Shown: piece by piece, positions 1 to 9,311 of the stretch
How the letters are laid out: each line of letters opens with the position of its first letter
How positions within the stretch are numbered: position 1 is the first letter of the stretch
Source of the DNA: Zhongshania antarctica
Lineage (GTDB): Bacteria; Pseudomonadota; Gammaproteobacteria; Pseudomonadales; Spongiibacteraceae
Direction of reading: 5' to 3'
NCBI RefSeq assembly: GCF_014202945.1
Contig: NZ_JACHHW010000002.1
Location: forward strand, 62,001-126,000
Length of the DNA stretch: 64,000 bases
The notes under the pieces: model-generated
Database searches by the model: none
What the model was told of the DNA's origin: nothing
The model's input: the letters and a program-made list of their open reading frames with translations, nothing else
Program-made: the position numbers and the translations under genes

Positions 1-908
1 CGGCCGGAATGCATATACGGCGCACTGAATTCGATATTGCGCAGTGTTGGCACTTTAAATCCGCCGCGCTGGGAGGCGTCACCCGTCACCGCTTGCACAC
101 CACTGTCAAAGGCGTGACCATCCGGCTCGGGAGTGCCCAGTATCGCAATTTGCTGGTTGGTGAATGCCGGTGGTGTGTGGCATTCAGCGCAGCGCGCGAC
201 AAAGGAGCGAAATACATTCATACCTTCTATTTCGTCTTTGCTCAGTACCTCATGCACGCCATTGGCGTATAAATCGTAACGGCTATTCAAAGACACCAGC
301 GACGATTCAAAGGCGGTAATCGCGGTATAAATTCGATCTAAGCTAATCGCGCTATCGCCAAAGGCTTGTTTGAATAAAGGCGGGTAGGCGGCACTCTCGT
401 TCAGGCTTTTAAGTAATTGTTCGGGGCTATTGCCCATTTCAATTGGCGAGTACAGCGGCCCTTCCATTTGCTCTTCTAGCGAACTCGCTCTAGCGTCCCA
501 GAACAACCGCTTTAAGAAACCGACATTCCATAAGCTAGGGGCTGAGCGATGTGCTAGCTGGCCGTTAATCCCGATACTGAGGCCACGGCCATCAGCAAAG
601 CCCTTGCTGGGCTGGTGACATGAGGAACAGGCTAGCGTGCCGTCACCCGACAACAGCGGGTCAAAAAACATGAGGCGACCCAAGTCAATTTGCTGGGGAG
701 TAAACCCTTCGCGCAGAGGGGGCAGACCGGTTTTCAGGCCACCCACCCCAGAGTCTTGCAGCGACGCGTACTCGCCATAAAGACTCTGCAGGTAGCAGCG
801 GCCCTGCTCAGGCCGAAATCCGGCGGGGCAAACCTCACTCAAACGCCACGGCGCTTCCGCGTGAGCCAATACTGGCAGCAACAATAAAATGCTCAATAGT
901 CCGCGCAT
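1..908 (-). CDS. Dihaem cytochrome c peroxidase (CcpA/MauG family), 3' end beyond the window
   Basis: Exported dihaem enzyme of the bacterial cytochrome c peroxidase/MauG family, expected to reduce peroxide or carry out another haem oxidation in the periplasm. Reading leftward from the ATG at 908 gives an uninterrupted 302-codon frame that leaves the window without a stop. It has a signal peptide (about residues 1-18, ending AHAEA) and two haem attachment motifs, CSSCH near residue 94 and CAECH near residue 240. The spacing and flanking segments (GFADGRGLS, SAPSLWN, FWDARASSLEEQ) are typical of the family. It starts 15 bases after the neighbouring dihaem cytochrome gene, so the two are probably co-transcribed and that cytochrome may be the electron donor. 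The substrate cannot be told. Confidence 0.9.
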   Translation of the reverse strand, partial: MRGLLSILLLLPVLAHAEAPWRLSEVCPAGFRPEQGRCYLQSLYGEYASLQDSGVGGLKTGLPPLREGFTPQQIDLGRLMFFDPLLSGDGTLACSSCHQPSKGFADGRGLSIGINGQLAHRSAPSLWNVGFLKRLFWDARASSLEEQMEGPLYSPIEMGNSPEQLLKSLNESAAYPPLFKQAFGDSAISLDRIYTAITAFESSLVSLNSRYDLYANGVHEVLSKDEIEGMNVFRSFVARCAECHTPPAFTNQQIAILGTPEPDGHAFDSGVQAVTGDASQRGGFKVPTLRNIEFSAPYMHSG

Positions 909-923
909 TAGCACTGGCCCCAC

Positions 924-1601
924 TTAGTCGGCCAGGCTCTGAATATACACCACTACATCTTTGGCAACGTCGGCATCGGGCAGAGTTTTACCCATCATAT
1001 ACATCTGGTAGCCATAGCGATCAGACTCATCGCTACCGCGAATCCCTTTGCTAAAGTGGTCGAACTGTTGCAGTAAATACCAGTCGTCCACCCCCGCCAG
1101 TGCAGGTGCCTGCAATTTTTCATTACCTTCTGCAGCAGGCCCATGGCAGGCACCGCAAAGGTTCGAGTAGTAATCCGCACCACGCTTAGCATTACCTTCC
1201 AAGCTTGCCGGGGCCACCTTCGCTTTAAAATCGGCAATATAAGCGACCACAGATCTTACCGCTGCCTCATTTGGCAGGGTTTTGGCGATGGCCTGCATTT
1301 GCGCGCCAAAGGCGTCATCGGGATGACTGCCCCGCAAACCAGAGCGGAAGCCGAGGAGCTGACGCTCCAGATACCAGCTCTGCTGATTAGTTAAAGACGG
1401 TGCACTGAGTGCTTTATTGCCCTCACCATTAACACCATGGCAGGCCACGCAAGCCGAGTACAATTCTTTTCCTGAGGCCGAACTGCTGTTCTGCAGCGCC
1501 GTGACTGCGGCACTCGCCGCCTGCTCACTATTCGCACTGGGTGCTTGGTCGCTACTACACGCCACTAAGGCAAGACTCATAAGTAAAATGGCTAATTTCA
1601 T
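924..1601 (-). CDS. Dihaem cytochrome c lipoprotein (cytochrome c4-like)
   Basis: Predicted periplasmic electron carrier of 225 residues. A lipoprotein signal is visible (LALVAC, lipid-accepting Cys15). Two similar cytochrome c domains follow, with haem motifs CVACH (Cys51) and CGACH (Cys149). Each has a downstream segment with Met (GAQMQAIAKTLP and GYQMYMMGKTLPD) that supplies the likely axial ligand, as in cytochrome c4. It lies immediately upstream of the dihaem peroxidase gene on the same strand, which suggests it shuttles electrons to that enzyme. The pairing is inference; the haem motifs and lipobox are seen directly. Confidence 0.9.
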   Translation of the reverse strand: MKLAILLMSLALVACSSDQAPSANSEQAASAAVTALQNSSSASGKELYSACVACHGVNGEGNKALSAPSLTNQQSWYLERQLLGFRSGLRGSHPDDAFGAQMQAIAKTLPNEAAVRSVVAYIADFKAKVAPASLEGNAKRGADYYSNLCGACHGPAAEGNEKLQAPALAGVDDWYLLQQFDHFSKGIRGSDESDRYGYQMYMMGKTLPDADVAKDVVVYIQSLAD

Positions 1602-2245
1602 GCTCTATTTTCCTTGGAAGACCTAAACTCCGAATACAATCGATACTCGACCTTAACGACCGGCCACGGCAATGAGACTTATAGCGCGCATCCGCCGACA
1701 GCGCATTAGCACCCTAATATTCAAGCTATGATAAGTGTGAATTAATTCAGACTAGCCTATGTTTACACCGTCATCAATACGTCAAATGGGGTAATTTCCG
1801 GCGTAAAACTGGTGATTTCATCGCCATTTATGGAATTTCAGCTATTTTGGCGACTAATACGCAATTGCCCCAAATGAGTAATCCCGCCACGCCCCAGCTG
1901 AGGGCCACCCGTCTAGGCACAGGGAGAAACGATCCAAATTAGCACACAACAAAAGCACCAACGCGCCGAGGACGCCTTCAAAACCGACGATTTTTCTAGG
2001 CCTGCGCAGTCGAAACCACACTTGTTTTCATCTTGGTGCAAGCACTGAAATAAGACTCTCTAGGCCACCAAGTAGATGCCCTATATTAGCGCTTCTACTC
2101 CACGATTTTATAACAACAGCGCAGTGGACCAGCAATGCGCAAATAAGCATATATAGCGCCGACATCGCATCTACCCCCCTTCATAAATTTCAGAATTGGC
2201 GGAGTAGTTCACATTTCCAAGGCAACCCTCACACGTTTAAGCTAG
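1602..2245. other. Gene-free stretch left of the RND remnant
   Basis: About 640 bases between the start of the cytochrome gene and the decayed RND fragment. No frame of useful length, no RNA gene and no clear repeat was seen on either strand. It must hold the promoter of the cytochrome/peroxidase operon next to 1602, but no convincing -35/-10 pair could be assigned. Given the RND remnant beside it, part of this stretch may be eroded former coding sequence. Confidence 0.5.
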
Positions 2246-2488
2246 ACCAGCATCAACATCTACTCCCAGATTGGCTTCATCTCCCTTGCTGGACTCCTCG
2301 CCAAGAACGGCATATTGGTTATAGCGCTTGCCAATTAGGCACGAACTAGCATCGGCATTATTTTGGTCGCCGGCATGATTATTGGCGCCTTGTTCACTTT
2401 GCTGGTACTGCCCTGTGTTTATTTTTGGCTGGCAGATGAACACCAAACTAGCGTTCTCAGCTCCCATGCAAAAACGGTGTCTGCATAG
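2246..2488 (+). pseudogene. C-terminal remnant of an RND-family efflux pump
   Basis: In one frame the segment reads SINIYSQIG, then LAGLLAKNGILVIALAN, a stop (TAG), then IGIILVAGMIIGALFTLLVLPCVYFWLA and a final stop at 2486-2488. These are the conserved transmembrane segments near the C-terminus of AcrB/MexF-type inner-membrane transporters. The stretch that normally separates them (the loop with the FRPI motif) is missing, and the frame is closed upstream by another stop at 2243. The piece is therefore a relic with a deletion, not a functional gene. No other part of the pump is visible nearby. The homology is recognised by eye, not by a search. Confidence 0.75.
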
Positions 2489-2521
2489 TAAATTAATCGG
2501 CACACCTTATTAGTTATAAAT

Positions 2522-2550
2522 AAAAACGGGCGCTATTAGCGCCCGTTTTT
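2522..2550. terminator. Bidirectional rho-independent terminator
   Basis: A perfect stem CGGGCGC/GCGCCCG (2527-2533 with 2539-2545) around a five-base loop is flanked by AAAAA on the left and TTTTT on the right, so it can terminate transcription in both directions. It lies 19 bases past the stop of the subtilisin gene on the minus strand and just past the RND relic on the plus strand. Confidence 0.9.
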
Positions 2551-2568
2551 ATTTATAGAAGAACTCGC

Positions 2569-4425
2569 TTAGGGATTATCGGTATACAAAATATACTCCC
2601 CCGCCCCGCTATACGACTTTACCCGCCAGCGGTAGGTGCCTGAATTGCCCGAGTAACTTACTGTTTCGTCAGAACTCGCGGTTTCGCCACTGGCGACAAC
2701 CGACCAGCTTTGTACTAAAAAGCCACCGCGCTTTTCGAGATAGAGATCAAAATCAGTGCCTGCAGGCCCCTGTAAGAAGCCACGAAATTGTCCGCCATTG
2801 CTACTAAAACCGCTGCTGTTAGGAGTGTAAGCCTGTGCCCCCGAAGCCAAGGTGCCACTGGTTTGCTCGCACTCTGGGCAAGGCCCGGAACCCGGCAGAT
2901 CAACTACCACATTTTGGCTTACGCTGTTTTGCTGGGCCGCGCTGTCGTTAACAGTGAGCGTAACGCTATAGCTCCCTGCTGCGCCGTAGTTATGGCTAGC
3001 GGTAACGCCACTAGCAACGCTGCCGTCACCAAAAGCCCACTGATACTGGGTAATACCGTTATCGTCGGTTGAGCCAGCGCCGTCAAAGCTACACGCCAGA
3101 TCACTACAGCTATACGTGAAGGCTGCATTCGGCGGGAAATCAGTAGGTGTGCCGCCACCACCGGCTGCGACCTGTAGCAGCAAATTCGGTGATCCCGCAC
3201 CGAGACCACTCAGCTTGCCGTTAACGCCGTCGCTTATTAAGCTCGCAAATACTGACGCGGGACTTGCCGACGGGTTTTGCGCTAATAGTAATGCTGCAGC
3301 GCCAGCGACATGAGGCGCGGCCATCGAGGTACCACTGATGGTGTTGGTGTCGGTATCGCTCTGATACCACGACGAGGTAATTGCCGAGCCAGGCGCAAAA
3401 ATATCAACGCAACTGCCTTTGTTTGAAAACGAAGACCGCGCATCATTTGAACTGGTAGAACCCACCGTAACAGCTTCTGCAACACGGTTTGGCGAGCCAG
3501 TACAGGCATCAGTATTGTCATTGCCAGCGGCAACCACAAAAGTCACACCCGCACTTATCGCGGCGCGCACAGCGGTATCTAAGGCCTCGCTATTACCACC
3601 GCCCAAGCTCATATTCGCAACAGCGGGTTTAATATGATTTCCCGCTACCCAGTCGATACCGGCAATAACGCCAGAATTACTGCCCGAACCATTGCAATCG
3701 AGTACCCGTACCGGGTGCAGGGTTGCGCCCTTGGCCACACCCCAGGTTGTGCCCGCTGTCGTTCCCGCTACGTGACTGCCGTGACCGTTACAGTCTTCGG
3801 TATTCGCAGGGTCAGTGCTGCCAAACAACACACCACTAGAAACAAAGTTACGACCATTGCCAACCCGACCGCTAAACTCGCTATGTGATTTACGCATACC
3901 CGTGTCAACAATATAAATATGTGCGCCGCTGCCATTGCCATTGTATTGGTAGCTGCCATCGAGGGGCAGGCTTGGCTGATCAACGCGATCTAGGCCCCAG
4001 GTCGCGCCATTTTGAGTTGTAGCGATTGCCACTGTGCGATCTTGCTCGACTAATTTCACCAGCGGATTTTGCGCCAACAAGGCTGCCGCCTCGGGGCTTA
4101 GCTCAGCCACAAAGCCACGCAAAGTGTACTGAAATGTCGTCAACAAATTACCGTCAACACTGCCCAGCAAGCTCGAAATCACTTCATCTAGCGGCGCCGG
4201 AACTACGCCCGCAACATCTAACTTATTGAGTAGTACAATGTACTGCCCATCAATTAACTCGCCAGAACTTAACGCGTCGGAAACCGAGGCTTCGATAGCG
4301 CCGGTATTGGCCACCACGTCATTGACAACTTGCTGTGCATCTACACCACTACCGCCACCGCATGCAGCTAGCGACAGAAGCATAAAGCCACTCATTAAAT
4401 GCTGTCGATTTAGATTAATACCCAT
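2569..4425 (-). CDS. Exported subtilisin-like serine protease (S8) with PKD and PPC domains
   Basis: Secreted endopeptidase of 618 residues. A lipobox-like signal (SLAAC, Cys22) precedes a Gly/Ser-rich linker. An inhibitor-type prodomain spans about 58-135 (QYIVLLN to VEQDRTV). The S8 catalytic domain spans about 140-420, with Asp174 (IVDTG), His215 (NGHGSHVAG), oxyanion Asn302 (AAGND) and Ser367 (SGTSMAAPH). A PKD domain (about 430-510, with FGDG) and a C-terminal PPC-type beta domain (about 530-615) follow. The architecture matches extracellular proteases of marine heterotrophs; the prodomain should be removed on maturation. It is monocistronic, with a strong terminator directly downstream. 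The target protein is unknown. Confidence 0.95.
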   Translation of the reverse strand: MGINLNRQHLMSGFMLLSLAACGGGSGVDAQQVVNDVVANTGAIEASVSDALSSGELIDGQYIVLLNKLDVAGVVPAPLDEVISSLLGSVDGNLLTTFQYTLRGFVAELSPEAAALLAQNPLVKLVEQDRTVAIATTQNGATWGLDRVDQPSLPLDGSYQYNGNGSGAHIYIVDTGMRKSHSEFSGRVGNGRNFVSSGVLFGSTDPANTEDCNGHGSHVAGTTAGTTWGVAKGATLHPVRVLDCNGSGSNSGVIAGIDWVAGNHIKPAVANMSLGGGNSEALDTAVRAAISAGVTFVVAAGNDNTDACTGSPNRVAEAVTVGSTSSNDARSSFSNKGSCVDIFAPGSAITSSWYQSDTDTNTISGTSMAAPHVAGAAALLLAQNPSASPASVFASLISDGVNGKLSGLGAGSPNLLLQVAAGGGGTPTDFPPNAAFTYSCSDLACSFDGAGSTDDNGITQYQWAFGDGSVASGVTASHNYGAAGSYSVTLTVNDSAAQQNSVSQNVVVDLPGSGPCPECEQTSGTLASGAQAYTPNSSGFSSNGGQFRGFLQGPAGTDFDLYLEKRGGFLVQSWSVVASGETASSDETVSYSGNSGTYRWRVKSYSGAGEYILYTDNP

Positions 4426-4671
4426 TGGCGAGTCATCCTCTTTCTGATTAATTATTTTTGCCGACTAGTGTCGAGGCTAAAGCAAGGGCGACTATAGCGA
4501 AATAAGAACGTAATGACAGTGTAACCAAAGTGATTATAGTGAGTAATAGCCCGAAGTGTGACCAAGCTCTAATTCAGCAAGTAAAAAGAGCGGGGTCAAA
4601 AACAATATTTCGCGCCGCAAGTCACTCGTCAGTCACTATTACTCAGCAAACAACTATCGCACAATAGCGTT

Positions 4672-5691
4672 CTACCAGCGAGCGTAGTGATCTTCGGCAA
4701 AGCCCCATTGGCCCTGTATTTCTATCACTTCATTCTCCAGACGAATCTGGCCCTGGAAAACACCAAAGTGCTGGGTGAAATTGGACGCGATCAAGAGGGC
4801 ATTTAACTTTTCTTTACGCTGACCTGCGGGCGCAAAACTTAAGTCGACAATGCCATCTGTGGAGCGAACTCGCCACTCACTTTCGGGTTGATACCGAGAG
4901 AACTGAAAGTCCACCGTATCGACCTTAATTAGCTGATCGTCTAGCCAAAGGGCATTTTCTGTAAAACCGGTTTCGTTCACACCCGCCGCCAAATTCAAAC
5001 CTAAGCGCCGACCATCGGCAAGGGTTGCCGACAGACTGGCCCAATTCCAAAAAGTTTCTCCTCGCATATAGCCCGCAGTCCAGTCGACTGAAGCAAGCGT
5101 ATTCAACGCCGCTAAATCAAGCGTCTTTCCCTGCCACGTCACGCGCCCCAAACAAGGCAGTGCTGCGGTCTTTTGCGTGTACACCCACCCCTGATAGCCC
5201 GCACGCGAGCACATCGCCAAAGGCGCGCAGTGCGACTCATCTATCAAAGCATCAATCTCGACACCCGCCGACAAGGAAACACAAACTCGGCGCTGCATTG
5301 CACTTTCGTCCGCGATGATAGATATCGAGTTACCGCCTTTCCTAAATACGGCCTCACTATTATTGGGGTACAGGCCTATCGATGTGCTTAGCGCCAATGG
5401 CTGCACAAAACTAAATTCCTCAAACGCGCCATCTGCAGGTCGGTAGAGGTATACAAAGGCATTGCTGACGAGTTTCAAATCAACAATCGCAATACCCACT
5501 ATTAACTCTGGGCTCACTAGGGCGACAAATTGAAATTGATTAAATTTAAACTTTTTAGACCACGCGCTTAGTTTGCGATCCATAGGGCTGCGCAAGTCGT
5601 AGTCGAGGTAATTAATTTCGCTTACGCCACTCGGGAAAAGCCCGAACTCAGGCTGACCCGCACTATTGATCAATCTCGACTTTACTGACAT
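4672..5691 (-). CDS. DUF2804 family protein
   Basis: About 339 residues and no signal peptide. The sequence resembles the DUF2804 family in length, its N-terminal SGVSEINYLDYDL stretch and its C-terminal QGQWGFAEDHYARW. The family has no established function. Two ATGs are possible: the one at 5697 has an AAGAGA directly against it, whereas the ATG at 5691 leaves a normal six-base gap to that ribosome site, so 5691 is preferred. It lies downstream of the tetR gene on the same strand (35-base gap), so both may be transcribed together. Confidence 0.75.
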   Translation of the reverse strand: MSVKSRLINSAGQPEFGLFPSGVSEINYLDYDLRSPMDRKLSAWSKKFKFNQFQFVALVSPELIVGIAIVDLKLVSNAFVYLYRPADGAFEEFSFVQPLALSTSIGLYPNNSEAVFRKGGNSISIIADESAMQRRVCVSLSAGVEIDALIDESHCAPLAMCSRAGYQGWVYTQKTAALPCLGRVTWQGKTLDLAALNTLASVDWTAGYMRGETFWNWASLSATLADGRRLGLNLAAGVNETGFTENALWLDDQLIKVDTVDFQFSRYQPESEWRVRSTDGIVDLSFAPAGQRKEKLNALLIASNFTQHFGVFQGQIRLENEVIEIQGQWGFAEDHYARW

Positions 5692-5725
5692 AAACATTCT
5701 CTTAAAAAATAATTTTAAATACGCT

Positions 5726-6385
5726 CTACTCGGCGCGGAAAATAAGGCCTTCGATCATCGTCACATAAACGTCCATCGCTTCGCGAAGTGAACCACTACT
5801 TTGCAGCCCATACTGGAACAACGCCACCCCAACCCCTCCGCCGAGAAATGCCGTTACCAAATTATCCAGCGACGCCTCAGTCTGAATTTCGCCGCTTTGT
5901 TTGGCCTCGGCAAAAATCCCCTTCAATGCGTCCATCACATCATTATTTTGGCCGTTCAAGGCCTGATTTAATTCTGGATGGCGGCGTATTTCAATGGGCA
6001 CAGCGGCCAACAGGCCGGTAATGGAGCTGTCGCAATCATGGGCGTCTGCAGAGGCCAGCAACACCCCAACAATTTGCTCTCGTAGTGACCCACCGCTGGC
6101 GATGGCATCTAAATAGCGAGGCAGTAGCAGTGCCTGAGTATCGGCCAATGTCGCAAGATACAGGTCAAGCTTGGCGGGAAAATAACTGTATAGCGCCGCA
6201 TGGCTAATACCAATGGCGGCGCCAACATCTTTAAACGTGGTCTGCGCATAACCTTTTTCAGCAAACAACTGCCGCGCCGCCGGAAGCAGCCGCGCAATGG
6301 TGTCTTCTTTACTACTGCCACGAGGCCGACCAACCAGGGTCGCAGGCTTAGTCTTAGCAGTAACTGGCTTGTTAGGAGTCGCCAT
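5726..6385 (-). CDS. TetR/AcrR family transcriptional regulator
   Basis: About 219 residues. The N-terminal helix-turn-helix domain is clear (ARQLFAEKGYAQTTFKDVGAAIGISHAALYSYFPAK). The C-terminal ligand-binding part is of the kind found in regulators of lipid or hydrophobic-compound genes. A GTG at 6412 would add nine residues; the ATG at 6385 is chosen because the added residues are not part of the domain, but neither has a strong ribosome site. It is divergent from the hydroxylase/membrane-protein pair starting at 6545. The palindromes between them are the probable operators, so autoregulation and control of that pair are expected. Confidence 0.9.
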   Translation of the reverse strand: MATPNKPVTAKTKPATLVGRPRGSSKEDTIARLLPAARQLFAEKGYAQTTFKDVGAAIGISHAALYSYFPAKLDLYLATLADTQALLLPRYLDAIASGGSLREQIVGVLLASADAHDCDSSITGLLAAVPIEIRRHPELNQALNGQNNDVMDALKGIFAEAKQSGEIQTEASLDNLVTAFLGGGVGVALFQYGLQSSGSLREAMDVYVTMIEGLIFRAE

Positions 6386-6427
6386 AATATTCGCAGGATA
6401 ATTCAAAGCCACATAATACCCAACAAA

Positions 6428-6506
6428 TTACATCAATGTAACTTACTTGCCAAAACCCGCGCACTGCATTAAGTTACATTCAAATAACTTACTTTGATGT
6501 AACTTA
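6428..6506. promoter_or_regulatory. Palindromic operator cluster between tetR and the hydroxylase gene
   Basis: Two related palindromes lie in the divergent promoter region. The first is TTACAT-CA-ATGTAA (6428-6441). The second has arms TAAGTTACAT (6470-6479) and ATGTAACTTA (6497-6506) enclosing 17 bases. A direct repeat of AACTTACTT also occurs (from 6440 and from 6487). The shared half-site GTTACAT/ATGTAAC is the likely binding unit of the adjacent TetR protein. The repeats are seen directly; the binding is inferred. Confidence 0.75.
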
Positions 6507-6544
6507 ATTCCTACGACAAACCAGTCAATCTGGTGGAGCGCTCT

Positions 6545-7357
6545 ATGCAACTCGGCATGGCTATGTGGCAGTACCTATTAATTGGCTTAATAGGCGGCAA
6601 CGCCCTCTTTATCGGGCTGGGCGGCATAGTCCACTGGTGGTACTACGTGCGCAACCGCGACAACAGCCAACGCTGGAAAATTCAGCCCGAGCGATTTTTA
6701 GCAAAACGCCTTGATCGCGAGGCAATGTGGCTGGGGATTTTCAACTACAATCTTGCCACCGTTGTGATGGCAACACTGGCCTGGGGCGTATTTGAACACG
6801 GCTGGTCCCGCCTGTACTTCGACTTTGCCGAACACGGTTGGGACTACACGGTGCTGAGCTTGTTCTTGTGCTGGCTATTTATAGAGGCGGCGGCCTATTA
6901 CATGCATGCTGGTGGACACCTACCCTGGTTCTACAAACGCTTTCACTACATACACCACCGCTATAGCACACCAACCTTCTGGACAATCTCGGCAATGCAC
7001 CCGCTAGAGTGGATTGCTCATGCATCTTATATAGCGCTTCCCGCCTTTATCATCCCCATGCATATCGGGGTGTATATGAGCGTAGTAGCAATGACGTTTA
7101 TTTTGGGCTACTGGGACCATTGCGGCATCAAGTTTCCACGCATTCCCCTGCATGGCTCCAATCGATTCCACGACGATCACCACAAATACTTCCATGTAAA
7201 CTTTGGCTTCACCTGCAATTTGTTTGACCGCATTCACGACACGGCTCGCCGCGAGGGACATCACTACGACGAGCTGACCTTTAATGGTGGCCAAGGCATT
7301 GTGCGTAAACCTGAAGCATTGGGTGAGCGCGCCATGGGGCCCGCACTAAAATACTGA
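6545..7357 (+). CDS. Membrane fatty acid hydroxylase / sterol desaturase family protein
   Basis: Integral membrane di-iron oxygenase of about 270 residues. Hydrophobic segments occur near the N-terminus, in the middle (VLSLFLCWLFIEAAAYYMHAGGH) and around HASYIALPAFIIPMHIGVYM. The histidine clusters expected to bind the two irons are present: HAGGH, HYIHH and HDDHHKYFH. A GTG at 6533 is in frame, but GGAG at 6535-6538 sits six bases before the ATG at 6545, so the ATG is taken. The substrate is probably a lipid, sterol or alkyl chain, but cannot be read from sequence. It starts the pair facing tetR, and the next gene follows after 27 bases. Confidence 0.85.
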   Translation: MQLGMAMWQYLLIGLIGGNALFIGLGGIVHWWYYVRNRDNSQRWKIQPERFLAKRLDREAMWLGIFNYNLATVVMATLAWGVFEHGWSRLYFDFAEHGWDYTVLSLFLCWLFIEAAAYYMHAGGHLPWFYKRFHYIHHRYSTPTFWTISAMHPLEWIAHASYIALPAFIIPMHIGVYMSVVAMTFILGYWDHCGIKFPRIPLHGSNRFHDDHHKYFHVNFGFTCNLFDRIHDTARREGHHYDELTFNGGQGIVRKPEALGERAMGPALKY

Positions 7358-7384
7358 GCCAACGCCACATAATAAGAGAGCACT

Positions 7385-8431
7385 ATGAACGAACATATTT
7401 CTTACGCCATGCAGAACGAGCTGGCGACCAATAGCTTTATTTACTTCAATCCGCCGTCGGCACTCAAAGATTGGAGCTTTCTCGCCATTGAAGCGATATT
7501 GCTGATTGGCTTCATCTTAACCGTCGTCCACGCCATTCGTCACAGCAAAAAGACGGCTAGCCCCGCCGCGCTATACACCCTAGTGGCGGCATTTATGTAT
7601 GGCTTAGTAATGGACATCATCTCTTACTACACCGTCGAAAACTTTTGGCACGGTGAGTTCACGGTGATGTTCCTCTACAACCGCCTCCCCCTCTATATCG
7701 CGTTGTTCTACCCAACGTTTATGTACCACGCCTATATGACCATTAGGCGCTACAATTTTAAACCTAGCGTCGAGGCCATTAGCGTTGGCTTTTTTGCTGG
7801 CCTAAGTTATCTGATTTTCGACAATCTAGGGCCACAATTAGGCTGGTGGATCTGGGATCGCAGCAATCCAACAACATGGCCCTATGTCAGTAGTGTGCCG
7901 CTAACCAGCTACCATTGGTTCTTTCTCTTTACCGGTGCATTCGCTTTTTGGGCGCGCAAAATCTGCTGGGACTGGCCGCAACAAGGCAAGTCGACCACCG
8001 CAATTTATCTCGGCATTACCGCTATTCCCGTCGCCACGATCATCCTCGGCGCGGTGTTATTTATTCCCTACAATATCTTTTCCAAGAATATGCCACCGTG
8101 GGACATGGCGCCGTGGGCCGCCAACTTTGGTCTCGCCTCCCTCACTCACGCGCTTGCGTTCTTTGCTGCCGGCCTGGTGTTTCTGTTCAACTACCGGCGC
8201 CCAACAGAATCCCGCGACAATGTCCTTATACTATTCCCCCTGCTCTACTTAGCAGGCCACCTTTATATGTATATTGCCAAATTCGACCTATTTTTCTCCC
8301 TGAACCCAACGGGGCTTACTCAAGAGGGCTTGGCAATCGGCAATCCCATTGCCGTGGTGGTTGCGATCATAGCGTCGACGGCTATCGTACTCTTTAGCCA
8401 CCCACTCCCCAGCGACAAGCCCGATAAATGA
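7385..8431 (+). CDS. Polytopic membrane protein of unknown function
   Basis: 348 residues with about eight hydrophobic segments, rich in Trp and Tyr. Polar residues lie inside or next to helices (GLVMDIISYYTVENFWHGEF, LYNRLPLYIALFYPTFMYH, GPQLGWWIWD), which hints at a buried active or cofactor site. No family was recognised with confidence; parts recall carotenoid-modifying membrane enzymes, but this is weak. It follows the hydroxylase gene by 27 bases with its own AAGAGAG ribosome site, so the two are likely one operon under the divergent TetR and act on the same hydrophobic compound. Confidence 0.75.
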   Translation: MNEHISYAMQNELATNSFIYFNPPSALKDWSFLAIEAILLIGFILTVVHAIRHSKKTASPAALYTLVAAFMYGLVMDIISYYTVENFWHGEFTVMFLYNRLPLYIALFYPTFMYHAYMTIRRYNFKPSVEAISVGFFAGLSYLIFDNLGPQLGWWIWDRSNPTTWPYVSSVPLTSYHWFFLFTGAFAFWARKICWDWPQQGKSTTAIYLGITAIPVATIILGAVLFIPYNIFSKNMPPWDMAPWAANFGLASLTHALAFFAAGLVFLFNYRRPTESRDNVLILFPLLYLAGHLYMYIAKFDLFFSLNPTGLTQEGLAIGNPIAVVVAIIASTAIVLFSHPLPSDKPDK

Positions 8432-9311
8432 AGCCATCTGTATTGTTAATTAGGGTATATATTTTTAACAGTGCCCAATGCGTTCAGCGTCAATACGCGG
8501 GATACTGACATATTACTGTCGACGGTGGGCGTCGGCAGTAATCAGCAAAGTAGAACATGCAGCACACGCTTTCATTAATTCACTCACTGCCTATAGGTCG
8601 CGAGTACGGACCGTACTTTTCGATATGCGCGCGAATAAGTGAGGCACCACCCCTACTTAATTACGCTTCGCCGCCAACACCCCATGGCGCGTATCCCGCG
8701 TTCATTTTCAAAATAGCGACACTCATCACACTTAACGGCGCCCAGCCATTTACATAAAACCAACTGATTACGGCCATTAACAGGCATAAATAAGTATTTC
8801 GCCCCAAATTGTGCCAAGCACAAGAAATTCAACGTCATAAAATGGCCACATTTTTGTGCAATACCGGAAATCACCATTTTAATGCATCCTCAAAAACTCA
8901 AAAAACAGCTCCAATAATAAAAAAATAAAAATGCCCGAAAATTTTCATTAACTTAAAAAATTGTTCCAAAATAAATCGTCGCTAATTTAAACCCCAATTT
9001 CCGCCCTCTTTAATAGCAATATTTTTTCTTCCCCTAAAAAAATACGCACCAAAAAAAAGCACCAAAATTTCTTCCGCAGCACTAAAAACATGACCATTAG
9101 CATCTGGCACACCCATTGCTAAGTGTGTAATGCACCCTTAAGAAGACGGATAGCGTGTTTTAGATCGGCAACAATTTGGAGCGTATAAGTGCTTGTCGAA
9201 AGGCAATTTCTTATAAAAATCCACTGCACCGATACTACTACTAGACATTTCTGCAAAACGCGGGGCGCGTTACTCAAGCACGGTAGTTTTCTATTGATTA
9301 GGAGCATCAAG
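8432..9311. other. Long AT-rich gene-free region with a perfect palindrome
   Basis: About 880 bases with no supported gene. The part from about 8880 to 9100 is strikingly AT-rich, with runs of A and T, unlike the flanking genes. At 8603-8617 there is a perfect palindrome, AGTACGG-A-CCGTACT, that could be a regulator site. Small frames here (for example the minus strand 8653-8877) have no ribosome site or family resemblance. The promoter and leader of the redox cluster starting at 9312 must lie in the right part, and an untranslated regulatory RNA cannot be excluded. Confidence 0.5.

Noticed and set aside
2237-2503. An 88-codon minus-strand frame
   Set aside because: It lies antisense over the RND relic, has no ribosome site and no family resemblance.
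8653-8877. Minus-strand 74-codon frame with a CDEC motif
   Set aside because: No ribosome site, no neighbour logic and no recognisable family; probably chance in a non-coding stretch.
9189-9311. Upstream extension of the DUF3034 gene to 9189
   Set aside because: The added residues precede the signal peptide, have no ribosome site, and the ATG at 9312 has TAGGAG.
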